Shown here: one piece after another, positions 1 through 7,092 of the stretch
Numbering within the stretch: the first letter of the stretch is position 1
Layout of the letters: each line of letters begins with the position of its first letter
Source of the DNA: DATFEN01 sp035691285
Lineage (GTDB): Bacteria > Acidobacteriota > Vicinamibacteria > Fen-336
Length of the DNA stretch: 14,437 nt
Assembly: GCA_035691285.1 (NCBI GenBank)
Contig: DASSJI010000112.1
Coordinates: 1-14,437 of the forward strand
Direction: 5' to 3'
The notes under the pieces: generated by a model
What the model was told of the DNA's origin: nothing
The model's input: the letters and a program-made list of their open reading frames with translations, nothing else
Databases searched by the model: none
Position numbers and translations under genes: made by a program

Positions 1-457
1 CGACAGGCTCTCCCGCCTGGAGCAGCGCGGAGGCGCGGCCGCGCATGCGCTTGGGCGCCGACTCGGCCAGCAGCGCGTGGCCGACGGCCCATTCGCCGCC
101 CACGCCGAGTCCCGTCACGAGGCGGAAGACGATCAGGCTCAGGGGGCCGGTGGCGAAGGCCGTGAGCGCCGTGCCCAGCGAATAGAGCAGGATCGTCCAG
201 GTCATCACGGTCTTGCGGCCGTGCCGGTCCGAGAGGTAGCCGAAGACCATGCCGCCGACGCCCGAGGCTCCGAGCGCGACGCCGAGGAGCCACGCCTCCT
301 GCCGCGCGGTGAGCCCGAACTCGTGCCCGATGGGGATGAGCAGGAAGGAGAAGAGGACGAGGTCGTAGAAGTCGAAGGCCCAGCCGGCGAACGCGATCAG
401 CCAGATCTTGAAGGGGAAGCGCTCGGGCTCGCTCGAGGTCGTGCGCTGCTCAGCCAT
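1..457 (-). CDS. MFS transporter, N-terminal part (C-terminus beyond window edge)
   Basis: This is an open frame of 152 visible residues starting at the ATG at 457-455 and running off the left edge. It encodes the first four or so transmembrane helices of a major facilitator superfamily carrier, an inner-membrane secondary transporter. After a short charged N-terminus, helix 1 contains IAFAGWAFDFYDLVLFSF (about 21-38). The loop 2-3 signature is GYLSDRHGRK (73-82). Helix 4 has TGLGVGGEWAVG (115-126), followed by AESAPKRMRGR. The D-x-x-D/Y-D helix 1 and the GGEW motif are typical of the metabolite:H+ symporter / aromatic acid or sugar porter branches. The substrate cannot be told from this fragment. 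No convincing Shine-Dalgarno precedes the ATG. It lies downstream of fumarase on the same strand with a 231-base gap, so a dicarboxylate or related substrate is possible but only inferred. Confidence 0.9.
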   Translation of the reverse strand, partial: MAEQRTTSSEPERFPFKIWLIAFAGWAFDFYDLVLFSFLLIPIGHEFGLTARQEAWLLGVALGASGVGGMVFGYLSDRHGRKTVMTWTILLYSLGTALTAFATGPLSLIVFRLVTGLGVGGEWAVGHALLAESAPKRMRGRASALLQAGEPV

Positions 458-688
458 GAGCCCGTGGAACGATAGCACTGCGTCCCCGCGCAACGCCCCA
501 GATCGTCTGCACTATTGACTTGCCGCCGCAGCGCGCGAGCCTGTGAGGAGGGGAGATTCCGATGCGGAGAGGCGCTCTGCTCCTTTCGATGCCTGCCGGG
601 ACGTGGCCGGGTCGGAGTGCACCACGGCCAAGCCCGAGCGGCTGAGCATTCCCACCCTGTCGGCCGGCGGCTACACCTGAAGACGCAC
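458..688. other. Intergenic gap between MFS and fumarase genes
   Basis: These 231 bases separate two minus-strand genes. I see no T-tracted terminator, RNA gene or convincing promoter. Short open frames occur on both strands, for example plus-strand codons ending in TGA near 678-680, but none has a recognisable product together with a good ribosome site. The gap presumably carries the transporter promoter. Confidence 0.4.
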
Positions 689-2218
689 CTACCGGGCGAC
701 GAGGCCTGGCGTCGCGAGCTTCTCGAGCTCCCGTGCCGATGCCGCCTCCACGTCCGCGTGCAGGCTGGCCCCGCGGGCGTCCATGGTGACGATCGTCGGG
801 AAGTCGCGCACGTTCAGGTGCCACATGGCCTCGGGGACGCCCAGCTCCAGGAAGTCCACGCCCTCGACCTCCACGACGCAGTCCGCGTAGTACTGCGCGG
901 CGCCGCCGATGGCGCTCAGGTAGACCGCGCCGCGCTCCTTCAGGGCCTCGAGCGTCCGGGGCCCCATCCCGCCCTTGCCGACCACGGCACGGATCCCGAA
1001 CTTGCGGATGATGTCGGCCTCGTACGGTTCCTCCCGGATGCTCGTCGTCGGCCCGGCAGCGTTGACCGTCCAGCGGCCGTCGTGCTTAACGGCGACCGGC
1101 CCGCAGTGATAGAGGGCTGCGCCACGCAGGTCGACAGGGGCCTCGTGGTCGAGGAGATGGTGGTGCAGCGCGTCGCGGCCGGTGTGGAGCGGTCCGTTCA
1201 GGAAGACCACGTCCCCGACGCGCAGCGAGCGGACCTGATCCTCGGTCAGGGGTGTCGTCAGGTGCACCTCCGATCCGGTGAGCGGCAGCTCCGCCTCCCG
1301 CGCGAGCCGGGTGACGGGGCTCTCGCGCGTGTACAGCCAGCGCCGGATCACCCCGGTGCGCCCGTCGAGCAGCATTCCGAGGCGCCGCAACGCCCAGCAG
1401 TTGTACGCGATGGTGACGAAGTAGCTGGCCGGCAGACGGTTCAGCGTCCCGATCTTGCAGCCCGCCAGCGTGACGCGCCCGCCGAACCCCATGGTTCCGA
1501 TACCCAGGCGGTTGGCCTCATCGAGGATTCGCGCCTCGAGCAGGGCCAGCTCCGGGATTTCGTTCGTGTCGTCGAGCGTCCGCAGCAGTTGCTGCTTGGC
1601 CGCGTCGTGCCCCGACTCGCGGTCGCCGCCGACGGCCACGCCGACGACGCCCAGGCTGCATCCCTGGCCCTGGGCCTGGAACAGCGCGTGGAGCACGCAC
1701 TTGCGCACGCCCTCGAGGTCGCGGTCGGCCCGCCCGAGGTGGGCGAGCTCGCAGGGCAGCGAATACTGGGCGCTCACGTTCTCGCAGCCGCCGCCCTTCA
1801 GGATCAGGCGCACTTCCACGTCGTCGGAGACCCAGGTGTCGAAGTGCACCGCGGGCGTGCCGGGGCCGCGGTTGTCTCCGCTGTTGCGGCCCGTCAGCGA
1901 ATCCACGGAGTTGGGCCGCAGCTTGCCGTTCTTCGTCGCGATCGCCACCGCGTCTCCGATCGCCGAGCAGATCGCGAGGGTGTTCGCGCCGACGGGCGCC
2001 CGCACGTAGAACGTGGGCAGGCCCGTGTCCTGGCAGATCGGGCCGCAGCGCGTGCAGGCCTTGTCCACGTTCATCGCGATCATGCGCAGGGCCAGGGCCG
2101 AGCGGCTGCCCGGCGCCTCGACCCGGACGGCCGCGGCGATGGCGGCGCGCACGTCCGGCGCCAGGTTCGTCGAGGTTTCGACGATCAGCTTCTCGAGGCT
2201 CTCGCGGAAGCGTTCCAT
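689..2218 (-). CDS. Fumarate hydratase class I, single-chain (4Fe-4S)
   Basis: This 509-residue protein interconverts fumarate and (S)-malate in the TCA cycle, in the cytoplasm. It is the fused form: the alpha domain (about 1-290) carries the cluster and the beta domain (about 315-495) is joined to it. Candidate cluster cysteines are C62 in ICQDTG, C187 in QGCSLG and C274 in AYNCWALRR, with spacing close to that in E. coli FumA. Other family marks are GTMGFGGR (241-248), HCGPV (371-375), AAGPTTSIRE (387-396), GKGGM (414-418) and the AIGG-A-Y segment (436-444). The ATG at 2218 is preceded by AAGGAGG six bases upstream, which fixes the start. L-tartrate dehydratase is the main alternative in this superfamily; fumarase is more likely for the fused chain. 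The usual KGGGSEN segment reads KGGGCEN here (C145). Confidence 0.93.
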   Translation of the reverse strand: MERFRESLEKLIVETSTNLAPDVRAAIAAAVRVEAPGSRSALALRMIAMNVDKACTRCGPICQDTGLPTFYVRAPVGANTLAICSAIGDAVAIATKNGKLRPNSVDSLTGRNSGDNRGPGTPAVHFDTWVSDDVEVRLILKGGGCENVSAQYSLPCELAHLGRADRDLEGVRKCVLHALFQAQGQGCSLGVVGVAVGGDRESGHDAAKQQLLRTLDDTNEIPELALLEARILDEANRLGIGTMGFGGRVTLAGCKIGTLNRLPASYFVTIAYNCWALRRLGMLLDGRTGVIRRWLYTRESPVTRLAREAELPLTGSEVHLTTPLTEDQVRSLRVGDVVFLNGPLHTGRDALHHHLLDHEAPVDLRGAALYHCGPVAVKHDGRWTVNAAGPTTSIREEPYEADIIRKFGIRAVVGKGGMGPRTLEALKERGAVYLSAIGGAAQYYADCVVEVEGVDFLELGVPEAMWHLNVRDFPTIVTMDARGASLHADVEAASARELEKLATPGLVAR

Positions 2219-2503
2219 GGCCGCCTCCTTGCGACAAGCCTCGCGCCCCCGCGACGGGCATGCAATGGGCCGTTTGATCCATCGGCGTCACCAGGCGCCG
2301 GCTGACCAAGCGGCTGCGCACGTGCCAAGCAGCTTGTGCCCCTTCCTCCGGCGACCGGGTGGTTCGGGCCGCGCGGAAGCCCATTCTTTTCGCGACCTTC
2401 GCGCCACCTGCGACGCGTGGCGCGGAAGCTGCTTCGGGGGGTGGAAGGCGAGAAGTCCGCGGGCAGACCACGCGGAACCGTCCCTCGCGGAGAGGAGCTT
2501 TCG
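2219..2503. promoter_or_regulatory. Divergent intergenic region, fumarase / secreted protein
   Basis: These 285 bases must hold the promoters of two divergent genes. No good -35/-10 pair is visible. The region contains an 8-bp inverted repeat at 2400-2407 / 2417-2424 with a 9-base loop, and a 10-base direct repeat GCGCGGAAGC at 2371-2380 and 2420-2429. A short GAAGC-T-GCTTC palindrome lies at 2425-2435. These could be a regulator site or a leader hairpin for the secreted protein. An open frame reaches upstream from 2504 to 2336, but it has no signal peptide at its front and no ribosome site, so I treat it as non-coding. Confidence 0.4.
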
Positions 2504-3652
2504 ATGAAGAGTCGTGTCCTCGCGTGGAGCGCGGTCCTCGCGTTCCTCCCCCTCGTCGGCTATGGCGCGCAGGCGGCTCCGGAACCCCCAGGCGCCGTGA
2601 GCGTCGTCGTCGGCGTGTCGCCCGAGAGGATCTGGCCGTACACGACCGACGACCTCGTCACGCCGTCCGATCCGGTCAACCTCATCTTCCCCAACGCCGA
2701 TCCCCGCGCGCTGCGTCAGGCGCTGATGGCCCTCGACGGAAACCGCACGGCGTACGGCTTCCCGAGCAGCTTCCCGTTCAACTGCACGTGGGCCGACGCC
2801 ATGGGCAACGAGCAGGCGGCGTGGGCGGAGGCCAAGGGCTGGACGGGTGGCGACGTGCAGCTCGCCTGCGGTCCCTACGACGCCCTTCGCTTCCACCTGC
2901 GGCTGTTCCGCCAGGGCGGCTTCACCCTCGGCGGCGCGCACTTCGAGATGATGATCCCGAACACTGCCGACCACCAGGTCCTGAGCTGGGAGGTGGCCGA
3001 GAAGCTCGTGGCCGTGGACCTCTTGCGCAGCGGCTGGCTCAGCGCGCCCCCATCCGAGACCGCGCCCCTCATCACCACGGGGTTCCAGAAGACGATCCTG
3101 CGCGCGCTCTACAACGGCCTGCTCGCGAACCCCGCCATGATCGCGCTGCTCCAGGGCATCGGCATGCCGACCTCGAACCTTCCTCCCGGCGACGTCCGCA
3201 TCCCCACAGACGGCAAGGCGAAGGTGCTGTTCGCGAACGTCCCCTTCGATCCGGTCCAGGAGCAGATCTCCGCGGAGCAGGTGCTCGTCTACAACCAGGT
3301 GATTCCGAAGCCGTTCTGCAGCGGCCCCACCGACTTCGTCCTCGTGCAGGGCCCTGTCCACTTCGCGATGGAGGTCCACACCAATCCGTCCGGCTTCTAC
3401 TCGCGCGGCTACACGATCGCCGGCGCCCTGAACGTGACCCCGGTCAACCCCTTCACCGGTGCCCCGAGCGGACCGACCGTCCAGGCCATCGTCTCGGAGG
3501 ACCATCGCGCGCAACTCACGAACCAGTATTCCGAGACGACCCAGATCGTTCTCCGCAACCTGCTGGGTGAGCCGTTGCAGTCGCTGTCGGCGGTGTTGAA
3601 AGCCGGCCACCAGGACAGCTACGTCGTCAACGAGGAGTGCGGCGCAAACTGA
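2504..3652 (+). CDS. Secreted protein of unrecognised family
   Basis: This encodes 382 residues. The ATG at 2504 was chosen because GAGGAG lies at 2492-2497 and because translation from here begins with a clean signal peptide: MKSR, a hydrophobic core (about 5-22), and a likely signal peptidase I site after GAQA (A24/A25). There is no lipobox. The mature chain has no further membrane segment and only four cysteines (C94, C122, C272, C379), which could form disulfides in the periplasm. Features include TTDDLVTPSDPVNLIF (47-62), an aromatic stretch around 92-113 and GGAHFEMMIPNTADHQVLSWE (143-163). There is some general resemblance to LssY C-terminal-like proteins in the DPVN-L-F opening, but I cannot assign a family with confidence. 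It is a single-gene unit ended by a strong hairpin. Function unknown. Confidence 0.85.
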   Translation: MKSRVLAWSAVLAFLPLVGYGAQAAPEPPGAVSVVVGVSPERIWPYTTDDLVTPSDPVNLIFPNADPRALRQALMALDGNRTAYGFPSSFPFNCTWADAMGNEQAAWAEAKGWTGGDVQLACGPYDALRFHLRLFRQGGFTLGGAHFEMMIPNTADHQVLSWEVAEKLVAVDLLRSGWLSAPPSETAPLITTGFQKTILRALYNGLLANPAMIALLQGIGMPTSNLPPGDVRIPTDGKAKVLFANVPFDPVQEQISAEQVLVYNQVIPKPFCSGPTDFVLVQGPVHFAMEVHTNPSGFYSRGYTIAGALNVTPVNPFTGAPSGPTVQAIVSEDHRAQLTNQYSETTQIVLRNLLGEPLQSLSAVLKAGHQDSYVVNEECGAN

Positions 3653-3665
3653 CCTCGCCTGCGCC

Positions 3666-3690
3666 CGGGGCCCCGCGTTCCGGGGCCCCG
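3666..3690. terminator. GC-rich hairpin between convergent genes
   Basis: A perfect 10-bp stem (CGGGGCCCCG at 3666-3675 paired with 3681-3690) has a five-base CGTTC loop. It sits 14 bases after the stop of the secreted protein and just before the stop of the convergent Cys4 protein at 3694. There is no T-tract on either side, so it is either a non-canonical bidirectional terminator or an mRNA 3'-end stabiliser. The location supports transcription termination. Confidence 0.6.
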
Positions 3691-3693
3691 CCT

Positions 3694-3936
3694 TCAGCCG
3701 GCCACGCCCTCGCCGTCGTCGGTCGGCTCGACCGCCTCGACCTGGACGGTCTTCTCCGCTCCCGCGGGCAGCGACAGGGTCTTCGGCTTGCCGCATTCGG
3801 GGCAGGCCACGTCGCTGAGCACCGGCGCCGCCGCGGCGCGAGCGTCCCTGCGGTCGTCGAAGTAGCCGACCTCGAGGCGCACGCCGCAGGTGCAGTTGTG
3901 GAGCTCGACCTTCCGCTCCCGGGCCGTCGTCGCCAT
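3694..3936 (-). CDS. Small Cys4 (zinc-ribbon-like) protein
   Basis: This 80-residue protein starts at the ATG at 3936-3934, only 26 bases after the TonB-family gene, so the two are probably co-transcribed. Two cysteine pairs, CTC (C15, C17) and CPEC (C45, C48), separated by about 28 residues, suggest one structural zinc site. After the second pair comes a short beta-rich stretch and then an acidic tail (EAVEPTDDGEG). It has no signal peptide or membrane segment. A much longer open frame in the same phase runs upstream across the TonB gene. Its sequence there is arginine-rich low-complexity shadow, so the short form is preferred. No good Shine-Dalgarno is visible. The function is not recognised; a small regulator or RNA/protein-binding ribbon is possible. 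Confidence 0.7.
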   Translation of the reverse strand: MATTARERKVELHNCTCGVRLEVGYFDDRRDARAAAAPVLSDVACPECGKPKTLSLPAGAEKTVQVEAVEPTDDGEGVAG

Positions 3937-3962
3937 GGGCGTATTGTCGCGCAGGCGGCGGC

Positions 3963-4748
3963 TCAATAGATGTGAAAACTGACGGGGGCGATGGCGCGGG
4001 TCGGCACGGGCCGCCCGCCCTGGACGCCTGGCGTGAAGACCCACTGGCGCACGGCTTCGAGCGCCGCCTCGTCGAGCCCCGGCACCGAGCGCACGACGCG
4101 GGCGCGGGCGACGCGTCCGCGGGCGTCGATGACGATCTCGATCACGACCGTGCCCTCGGTCTTCTTGACGAACGCCTCGTTCGGGTAGTGCGGCCGAACC
4201 TGCTTCAGGAGGCGCGGCGGGCGATCGGGGGCGTCGACCGGCTCGAGGGGGATGTCGCCCGTGCCTCCGATCACGCCGCCGAGCACTCCGCCCGGCACGC
4301 CCCCGACGATGCCGCCCGGGACGCCGCCTTCCATCCCCTCGGGCACGCCCAGGGGATGGCCTTCGGGGCTCCCGCCGGAGGGCAGCGCCTCGGCGGATGG
4401 CGCCTCGGGAGGACTCGGCGGCGTCTCGATCGGAGCGACGAGCGTGGGTTCGCGACGCGGAACCACGGCCTGCTCCGCCTCGTGGCGTGGCGCTGCCGCG
4501 CGCAGCCCCGGACCCAGGGGCAGTGGGGGTGGAGGAGGGGGAGGCGGGTCGTATATGAGGATGCGCACGGGGTCCCGGCGAAGAGCCGGCATCTCGACGC
4601 CCAGGAGCGGCGCCAGGAGGACCGCACCGAGCACCACGGCGTGAAGGACGGCCGAGGCGGCGACGCCGAGGGCCCCGCGAGATTTGCGCAGTCGCGACGA
4701 CTCGAGCCCGGCGAAGAGCGGACCCTGGTAGACGAGCCCGAGGAGCAT
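3963..4748 (-). CDS. TonB-family energy transducer
   Basis: This 261-residue protein has the TonB plan: a short cytoplasmic N-terminus, one membrane anchor (about 27-50), and a proline-rich periplasmic stretch that includes nine consecutive prolines (68-76). A glycine/proline repeat region follows (138-163), then a TonB C-terminal domain (about 176-261). That domain has the conserved HYPNEAF (187-193), EGTVVIEIVID (198-208), DEAALEAVRQWVFTP (226-240) and a final PVSFHIY. Such proteins couple the inner-membrane proton gradient, via ExbB/ExbD, to outer-membrane receptors. No exbB, exbD or receptor gene lies in this window. It may therefore use partners encoded elsewhere or be one of the many TonB-like proteins of uncertain partner. 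The ATG at 4748 is used; a GGAGG lies rather far upstream (13 bases). Confidence 0.9.
   Translation of the reverse strand: MLLGLVYQGPLFAGLESSRLRKSRGALGVAASAVLHAVVLGAVLLAPLLGVEMPALRRDPVRILIYDPPPPPPPPLPLGPGLRAAAPRHEAEQAVVPRREPTLVAPIETPPSPPEAPSAEALPSGGSPEGHPLGVPEGMEGGVPGGIVGGVPGGVLGGVIGGTGDIPLEPVDAPDRPPRLLKQVRPHYPNEAFVKKTEGTVVIEIVIDARGRVARARVVRSVPGLDEAALEAVRQWVFTPGVQGGRPVPTRAIAPVSFHIY
4260..4337 (-). repeat. Gly/Pro tandem repeat within the TonB-family gene
   Basis: Residues 138-163 of the TonB-family protein are built from short imperfect GGVPGG / GGVLGG / GGVIGG units, encoded by a run of near-repeated 12-15 base units. The segment lies between the proline-rich rod and the C-terminal domain and is probably a flexible periplasmic linker. 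Such repeats can change in copy number by slippage. Confidence 0.75.
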
Positions 4749-5093
4749 GTGCGGCCCGGGGCCTCCGGCGTCGAAGCGAGCAAGTGTCGTTCCATTCGGA
4801 TCGCATACGAGGGCTCACGCAATCCCTTCGGTGGCGCGGGGGCGCGGCGCAGGCTTCGCCCTGACCGAATGCCGCCGGACGACGGGCACCCAAGCCGCAT
4901 CGCTCTGGCAGCCAAGGGATTGCGGCGCTGCGGTCGTGCGAGCGAGCCGTGGCGCGAGTTGTGCTGTCGCGATGGCGGACGGCGTGAGCCTTCGGCCCGC
5001 CGTGTGTCAGACTCTGCCGTCCCCGCGCCGAGGGGGCGCAATGTACGCCTTCATGGACGCGCCAGGTGGCATCTTGAGACTCGGAGGTCGATC
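4749..5093. promoter_or_regulatory. Divergent intergenic region, TonB-family / glutamate dehydrogenase
   Basis: This is a gap of 345 bases between divergent genes, expected to carry both promoters. I find no clear sigma-70 or sigma-54 promoter, riboswitch or structured RNA by eye. At its right end a possible leader peptide of 18 codons (5041-5097) runs into the glutamate dehydrogenase start. An open frame extends back across most of the gap but has no recognisable protein content. Confidence 0.5.
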
Positions 5094-5097
5094 ATGA
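5041..5097 (+). CDS. Possible 18-residue leader peptide upstream of glutamate dehydrogenase
   Basis: The ATG at 5041 follows a purine-rich GAGGGGG about five bases upstream and opens an 18-codon frame (MYAFMDAPGGILRLGGRS). Its stop TGA overlaps the next gene's ATG as ATGA (5094-5097). Such an overlap would allow translational coupling. The peptide has no run of one amino acid that would suggest classical attenuation. It may be chance; it is reported because the start, ribosome site and overlap coincide. Confidence 0.25.
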   Translation: MYAFMDAPGGILRLGGRS

Positions 5098-6473
5098 ACG
5101 ACGTGATGTCTTCGCGCGGGTACGTATCCACGCTCATCGCGGAGGTCAAGGCCAAGAACCCGGCGGAGCCGGAGTTCCACCAGGCCGTCCAGGAAGTGGC
5201 CGAGTCCCTGGCCCTCGTCCTGGAGCGCCATCCGGAATACCGGCACGCACGGATCCTCGAGCGCATCATCGAGCCGGAGCGGGTCATCATGTTCCGCGTC
5301 CCCTGGCTGGACGACCAGGGGCGGGTCCAGATCAACCGCGGCTTCCGCATCGAGATGAACAGCGCCATCGGCCCGTACAAGGGCGGGCTGCGCTTCCATC
5401 CCTCGGTGAACCTCGGGATCCTGAAGTTCCTGGCCTTCGAGCAGGTCTTCAAGAACTCCCTGACGACGCTGCCCATGGGCGGCGGAAAGGGCGGCTCCGA
5501 TTTCGACCCGAAGGGGAAGAGCGACAACGAGGTGATGCGCTTCTGCCAGAGCTTCATGACCGAGCTGCACCGGCACATCGGCCCGAACACCGACGTGCCC
5601 GCCGGCGACATCGGCGTGGGCGGCCGCGAGATCGGCTTCCTGTTCGGCCAGTACAAGCGCCTGCGCAACGAGTTCACAGGCGTCCTGACCGGCAAGGGCC
5701 TGAACTGGGGCGGCTCCCTGATCCGGCCCGAGGCGACCGGCTACGGCTGCGTCTACTTCGCCGCCGAGATGCTCGCGGCGCGCGGCCAGACGCTGCAGGG
5801 CAAGCGCTGCCTCGTCTCCGGGAGCGGCAACGTGGCGCAATACACGATCGAGAAGCTCGTCGAGCTGGGCGCCAGGCCCCTCACGCTCTCGGACTCGAGC
5901 GGCTACGTCTACGACGAGGCCGGCATCGACCGCGAGAAGCTCTCCTTCGTGCTCGAGCTGAAGAACCTGCGCCGCGGCCGGATCCAGGAGTACGCCGATC
6001 GCTTCGCGAGCTCGACCTACATCCCCGTGGACCCCAAGCTCGACTACAACCCGCTCTGGAACCACAAGGCGGACTGCGCGTTCCCGAGCGCCACGCAGAA
6101 CGAGATCGGCGGCAAGGACGCCGCCAACCTGCTGAAGAACGGCGTGGCGCTGGTCGCCGAGGGCGCCAACATGCCGACGGCCCAGACGGGCGTCGAGCAG
6201 TTCGTCGATGCGAGGATCCTGTACGGGCCGGGCAAGGCGGCGAACGCGGGCGGGGTCGCGGTCTCCGGGCTCGAGATGGCCCAGAACAGCATGCGCTACG
6301 CCTGGACCCGCGAGGAGGTGGACAACCGCCTGCGCCTCATCATGAAGAGCATCCACAAGGCCTGCGTCGAGACCGCGGACCGCTTCGGCTGCCCGGGCAA
6401 CTACGTGAACGGCGCCAACATCGCCGGCTTCCTCAAGGTGGCCGACGCGATGATGGATCAGGGGCTGGTCTGA
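5094..6473 (+). CDS. gdhA: Glutamate dehydrogenase (NADP-type, hexameric)
   Basis: This 459-residue enzyme makes glutamate from 2-oxoglutarate and ammonium with NAD(P)H, or the reverse. The ATG at 5094 has GGAGG six bases upstream. The length is normal for small hexameric GDHs. Glutamate-binding and catalytic residues align with the clostridial enzyme at a constant offset of +7: K96 in GPYKGGLRFHP, K120, catalytic K132 in PMGGGKGGSDFDP, and D172 in VPAGDIGVG. The nucleotide fold has the GSGNVAQY loop (243-250). The second strand ends in SDSSG (266-270), with a serine rather than an acidic residue at the strand end, consistent with NADP preference. NANAGG-type substrate-site residues appear as AANAGGVAVSGLEMAQN. 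It is probably the ammonium-assimilating enzyme. It is transcribed alone. Confidence in function is high; cofactor choice is inferred. Confidence 0.97.
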   Translation: MNDVMSSRGYVSTLIAEVKAKNPAEPEFHQAVQEVAESLALVLERHPEYRHARILERIIEPERVIMFRVPWLDDQGRVQINRGFRIEMNSAIGPYKGGLRFHPSVNLGILKFLAFEQVFKNSLTTLPMGGGKGGSDFDPKGKSDNEVMRFCQSFMTELHRHIGPNTDVPAGDIGVGGREIGFLFGQYKRLRNEFTGVLTGKGLNWGGSLIRPEATGYGCVYFAAEMLAARGQTLQGKRCLVSGSGNVAQYTIEKLVELGARPLTLSDSSGYVYDEAGIDREKLSFVLELKNLRRGRIQEYADRFASSTYIPVDPKLDYNPLWNHKADCAFPSATQNEIGGKDAANLLKNGVALVAEGANMPTAQTGVEQFVDARILYGPGKAANAGGVAVSGLEMAQNSMRYAWTREEVDNRLRLIMKSIHKACVETADRFGCPGNYVNGANIAGFLKVADAMMDQGLV

Positions 6474-6511
6474 GCCGGCTCGCGCGCGGCGGCTAGCCTC
6501 GTGCATCTCGA

Positions 6512-6533
6512 TCATGCATAATCATATGCATGA
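6512..6533. promoter_or_regulatory. Operator-like inverted repeat and promoter of vapBC
   Basis: A perfect 9-bp inverted repeat, TCATGCATA (6512-6520) and TATGCATGA (6525-6533), is separated by ATCA. It covers the vapB start codon (6530-6532). It is strikingly AT-rich for this genome and fits a site for the VapB ribbon-helix-helix dimer. A -10-like CATAAT lies at 6517-6522 inside it, which would place transcription start at or next to the ATG and give a leaderless mRNA. No clear -35 is seen. Autorepression by VapB/VapBC is known for the family; binding here is inferred. Confidence 0.65.
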
Positions 6534-6718
6534 GGACGACGTTGGACCTGGATGCCGAGCTGGTCCGCCGCGCGCTCCAGGAGACCGCGGCCAAGTCGAA
6601 GACGGAGGTCATCGAGATGGGCCTGCGCGCCCTCCTCGAGCGGGAGGCCCGTAGGCGACTCAAGGCGCTCTATGGGGTGGGCCCCACGCTGCGAAGCGCG
6701 AGGCGGCGCCGGGGTTGA
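6530..6718 (+). CDS. vapB: VapB-type antitoxin (ribbon-helix-helix)
   Basis: This 62-residue protein has a short N-terminal strand (MRTTLDLDAEL, 1-11), then helices with KSKTEVIEMGLRALLERE (22-39), as in ribbon-helix-helix antitoxins of the VapB family. The basic C-terminal tail (RSARRRRG) would contact and neutralise the toxin. No Shine-Dalgarno precedes the ATG and the promoter-like -10 is only eight bases away, so leaderless translation is likely. The gene overlaps vapC (its TGA at 6716-6718 lies within the vapC start region). It should bind and inhibit VapC and repress its own promoter through the inverted repeat at 6512-6533. Confidence 0.85.
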   Translation: MRTTLDLDAELVRRALQETAAKSKTEVIEMGLRALLEREARRRLKALYGVGPTLRSARRRRG

Positions 6719-7092
6719 AGCCGGTACTCGTCGACACCTCGGTCTGGCGCAGGTACTTCAGCGGCGCTCCAGCGGTGCGCCGGCTCGGCGACCTCCTTGA
6801 CGATGCCGGCGCCGTCCTCGTGCACCCCTTCATCGTCGGGGAGCTCGTCCTCGGGGGCCTTGCGACCCGGGAGGAAGAGCTGTTCGTGCGTCTTCCGAGC
6901 GCCGAAGTCGTTCCTCACGAAGAGGTCCTCGGGTTCGTGCGCCGCCGGCGACTCGCGCGGCGCGGGATCGGATGGGTGGATGCTCACCTGCTCGCGAGCG
7001 CCCTCACGTCGTCGGCGGTCTTGTGGTCGGTCGACGCCGATCTCTTCGCCGCCGCTCAGGATGTCGGTGTCGCCTTCAGCGACACACGCTGA
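6715..7092 (+). CDS. vapC: VapC-type PIN-domain toxin ribonuclease
   Basis: This 125-residue PIN domain protein is the expected length for VapC toxins, which cut RNA, often tRNA or rRNA, with Mg2+. The acidic active-site residues are in place: D7 in LVDTSVW, E43 in VGELVLG, D89 in GWVDAHLLA and D107 in WSVDADL. The start is taken as the TTG at 6715, which overlaps the vapB stop by four bases (TTGA) and indicates translational coupling. No later ATG fits without losing the first catalytic Asp. The gene ends at 7092, 50 bases from the convergent phosphorylase stop. The RNA target cannot be predicted from sequence. Confidence 0.87.
   Translation: MKPVLVDTSVWRRYFSGAPAVRRLGDLLDDAGAVLVHPFIVGELVLGGLATREEELFVRLPSAEVVPHEEVLGFVRRRRLARRGIGWVDAHLLASALTSSAVLWSVDADLFAAAQDVGVAFSDTR

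Noticed and set aside
515..2305. A 596-codon plus-strand frame opposite fumarase
   Set aside because: Antisense shadow of an intact class I fumarase with a strong Shine-Dalgarno.
4908..4926. TGGCAG...TTGCG resembling a sigma-54 promoter ahead of gdhA
   Set aside because: The GG and GC elements are 13 bases apart instead of the required 10.
3972..5093. An in-phase plus-strand extension ahead of glutamate dehydrogenase
   Set aside because: It runs antisense to the TonB-family gene. The strong GGAGG and the family length fix the start at 5094.
6473..6494. A weak AGCCG/CGGCT stem after gdhA as a terminator
   Set aside because: Only five pairs, a 12-base loop and no T-tract; not supportable.
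5007..6515. A 502-codon minus-strand frame opposite glutamate dehydrogenase
   Set aside because: No motif or ribosome site; the opposite strand encodes a complete conserved enzyme.
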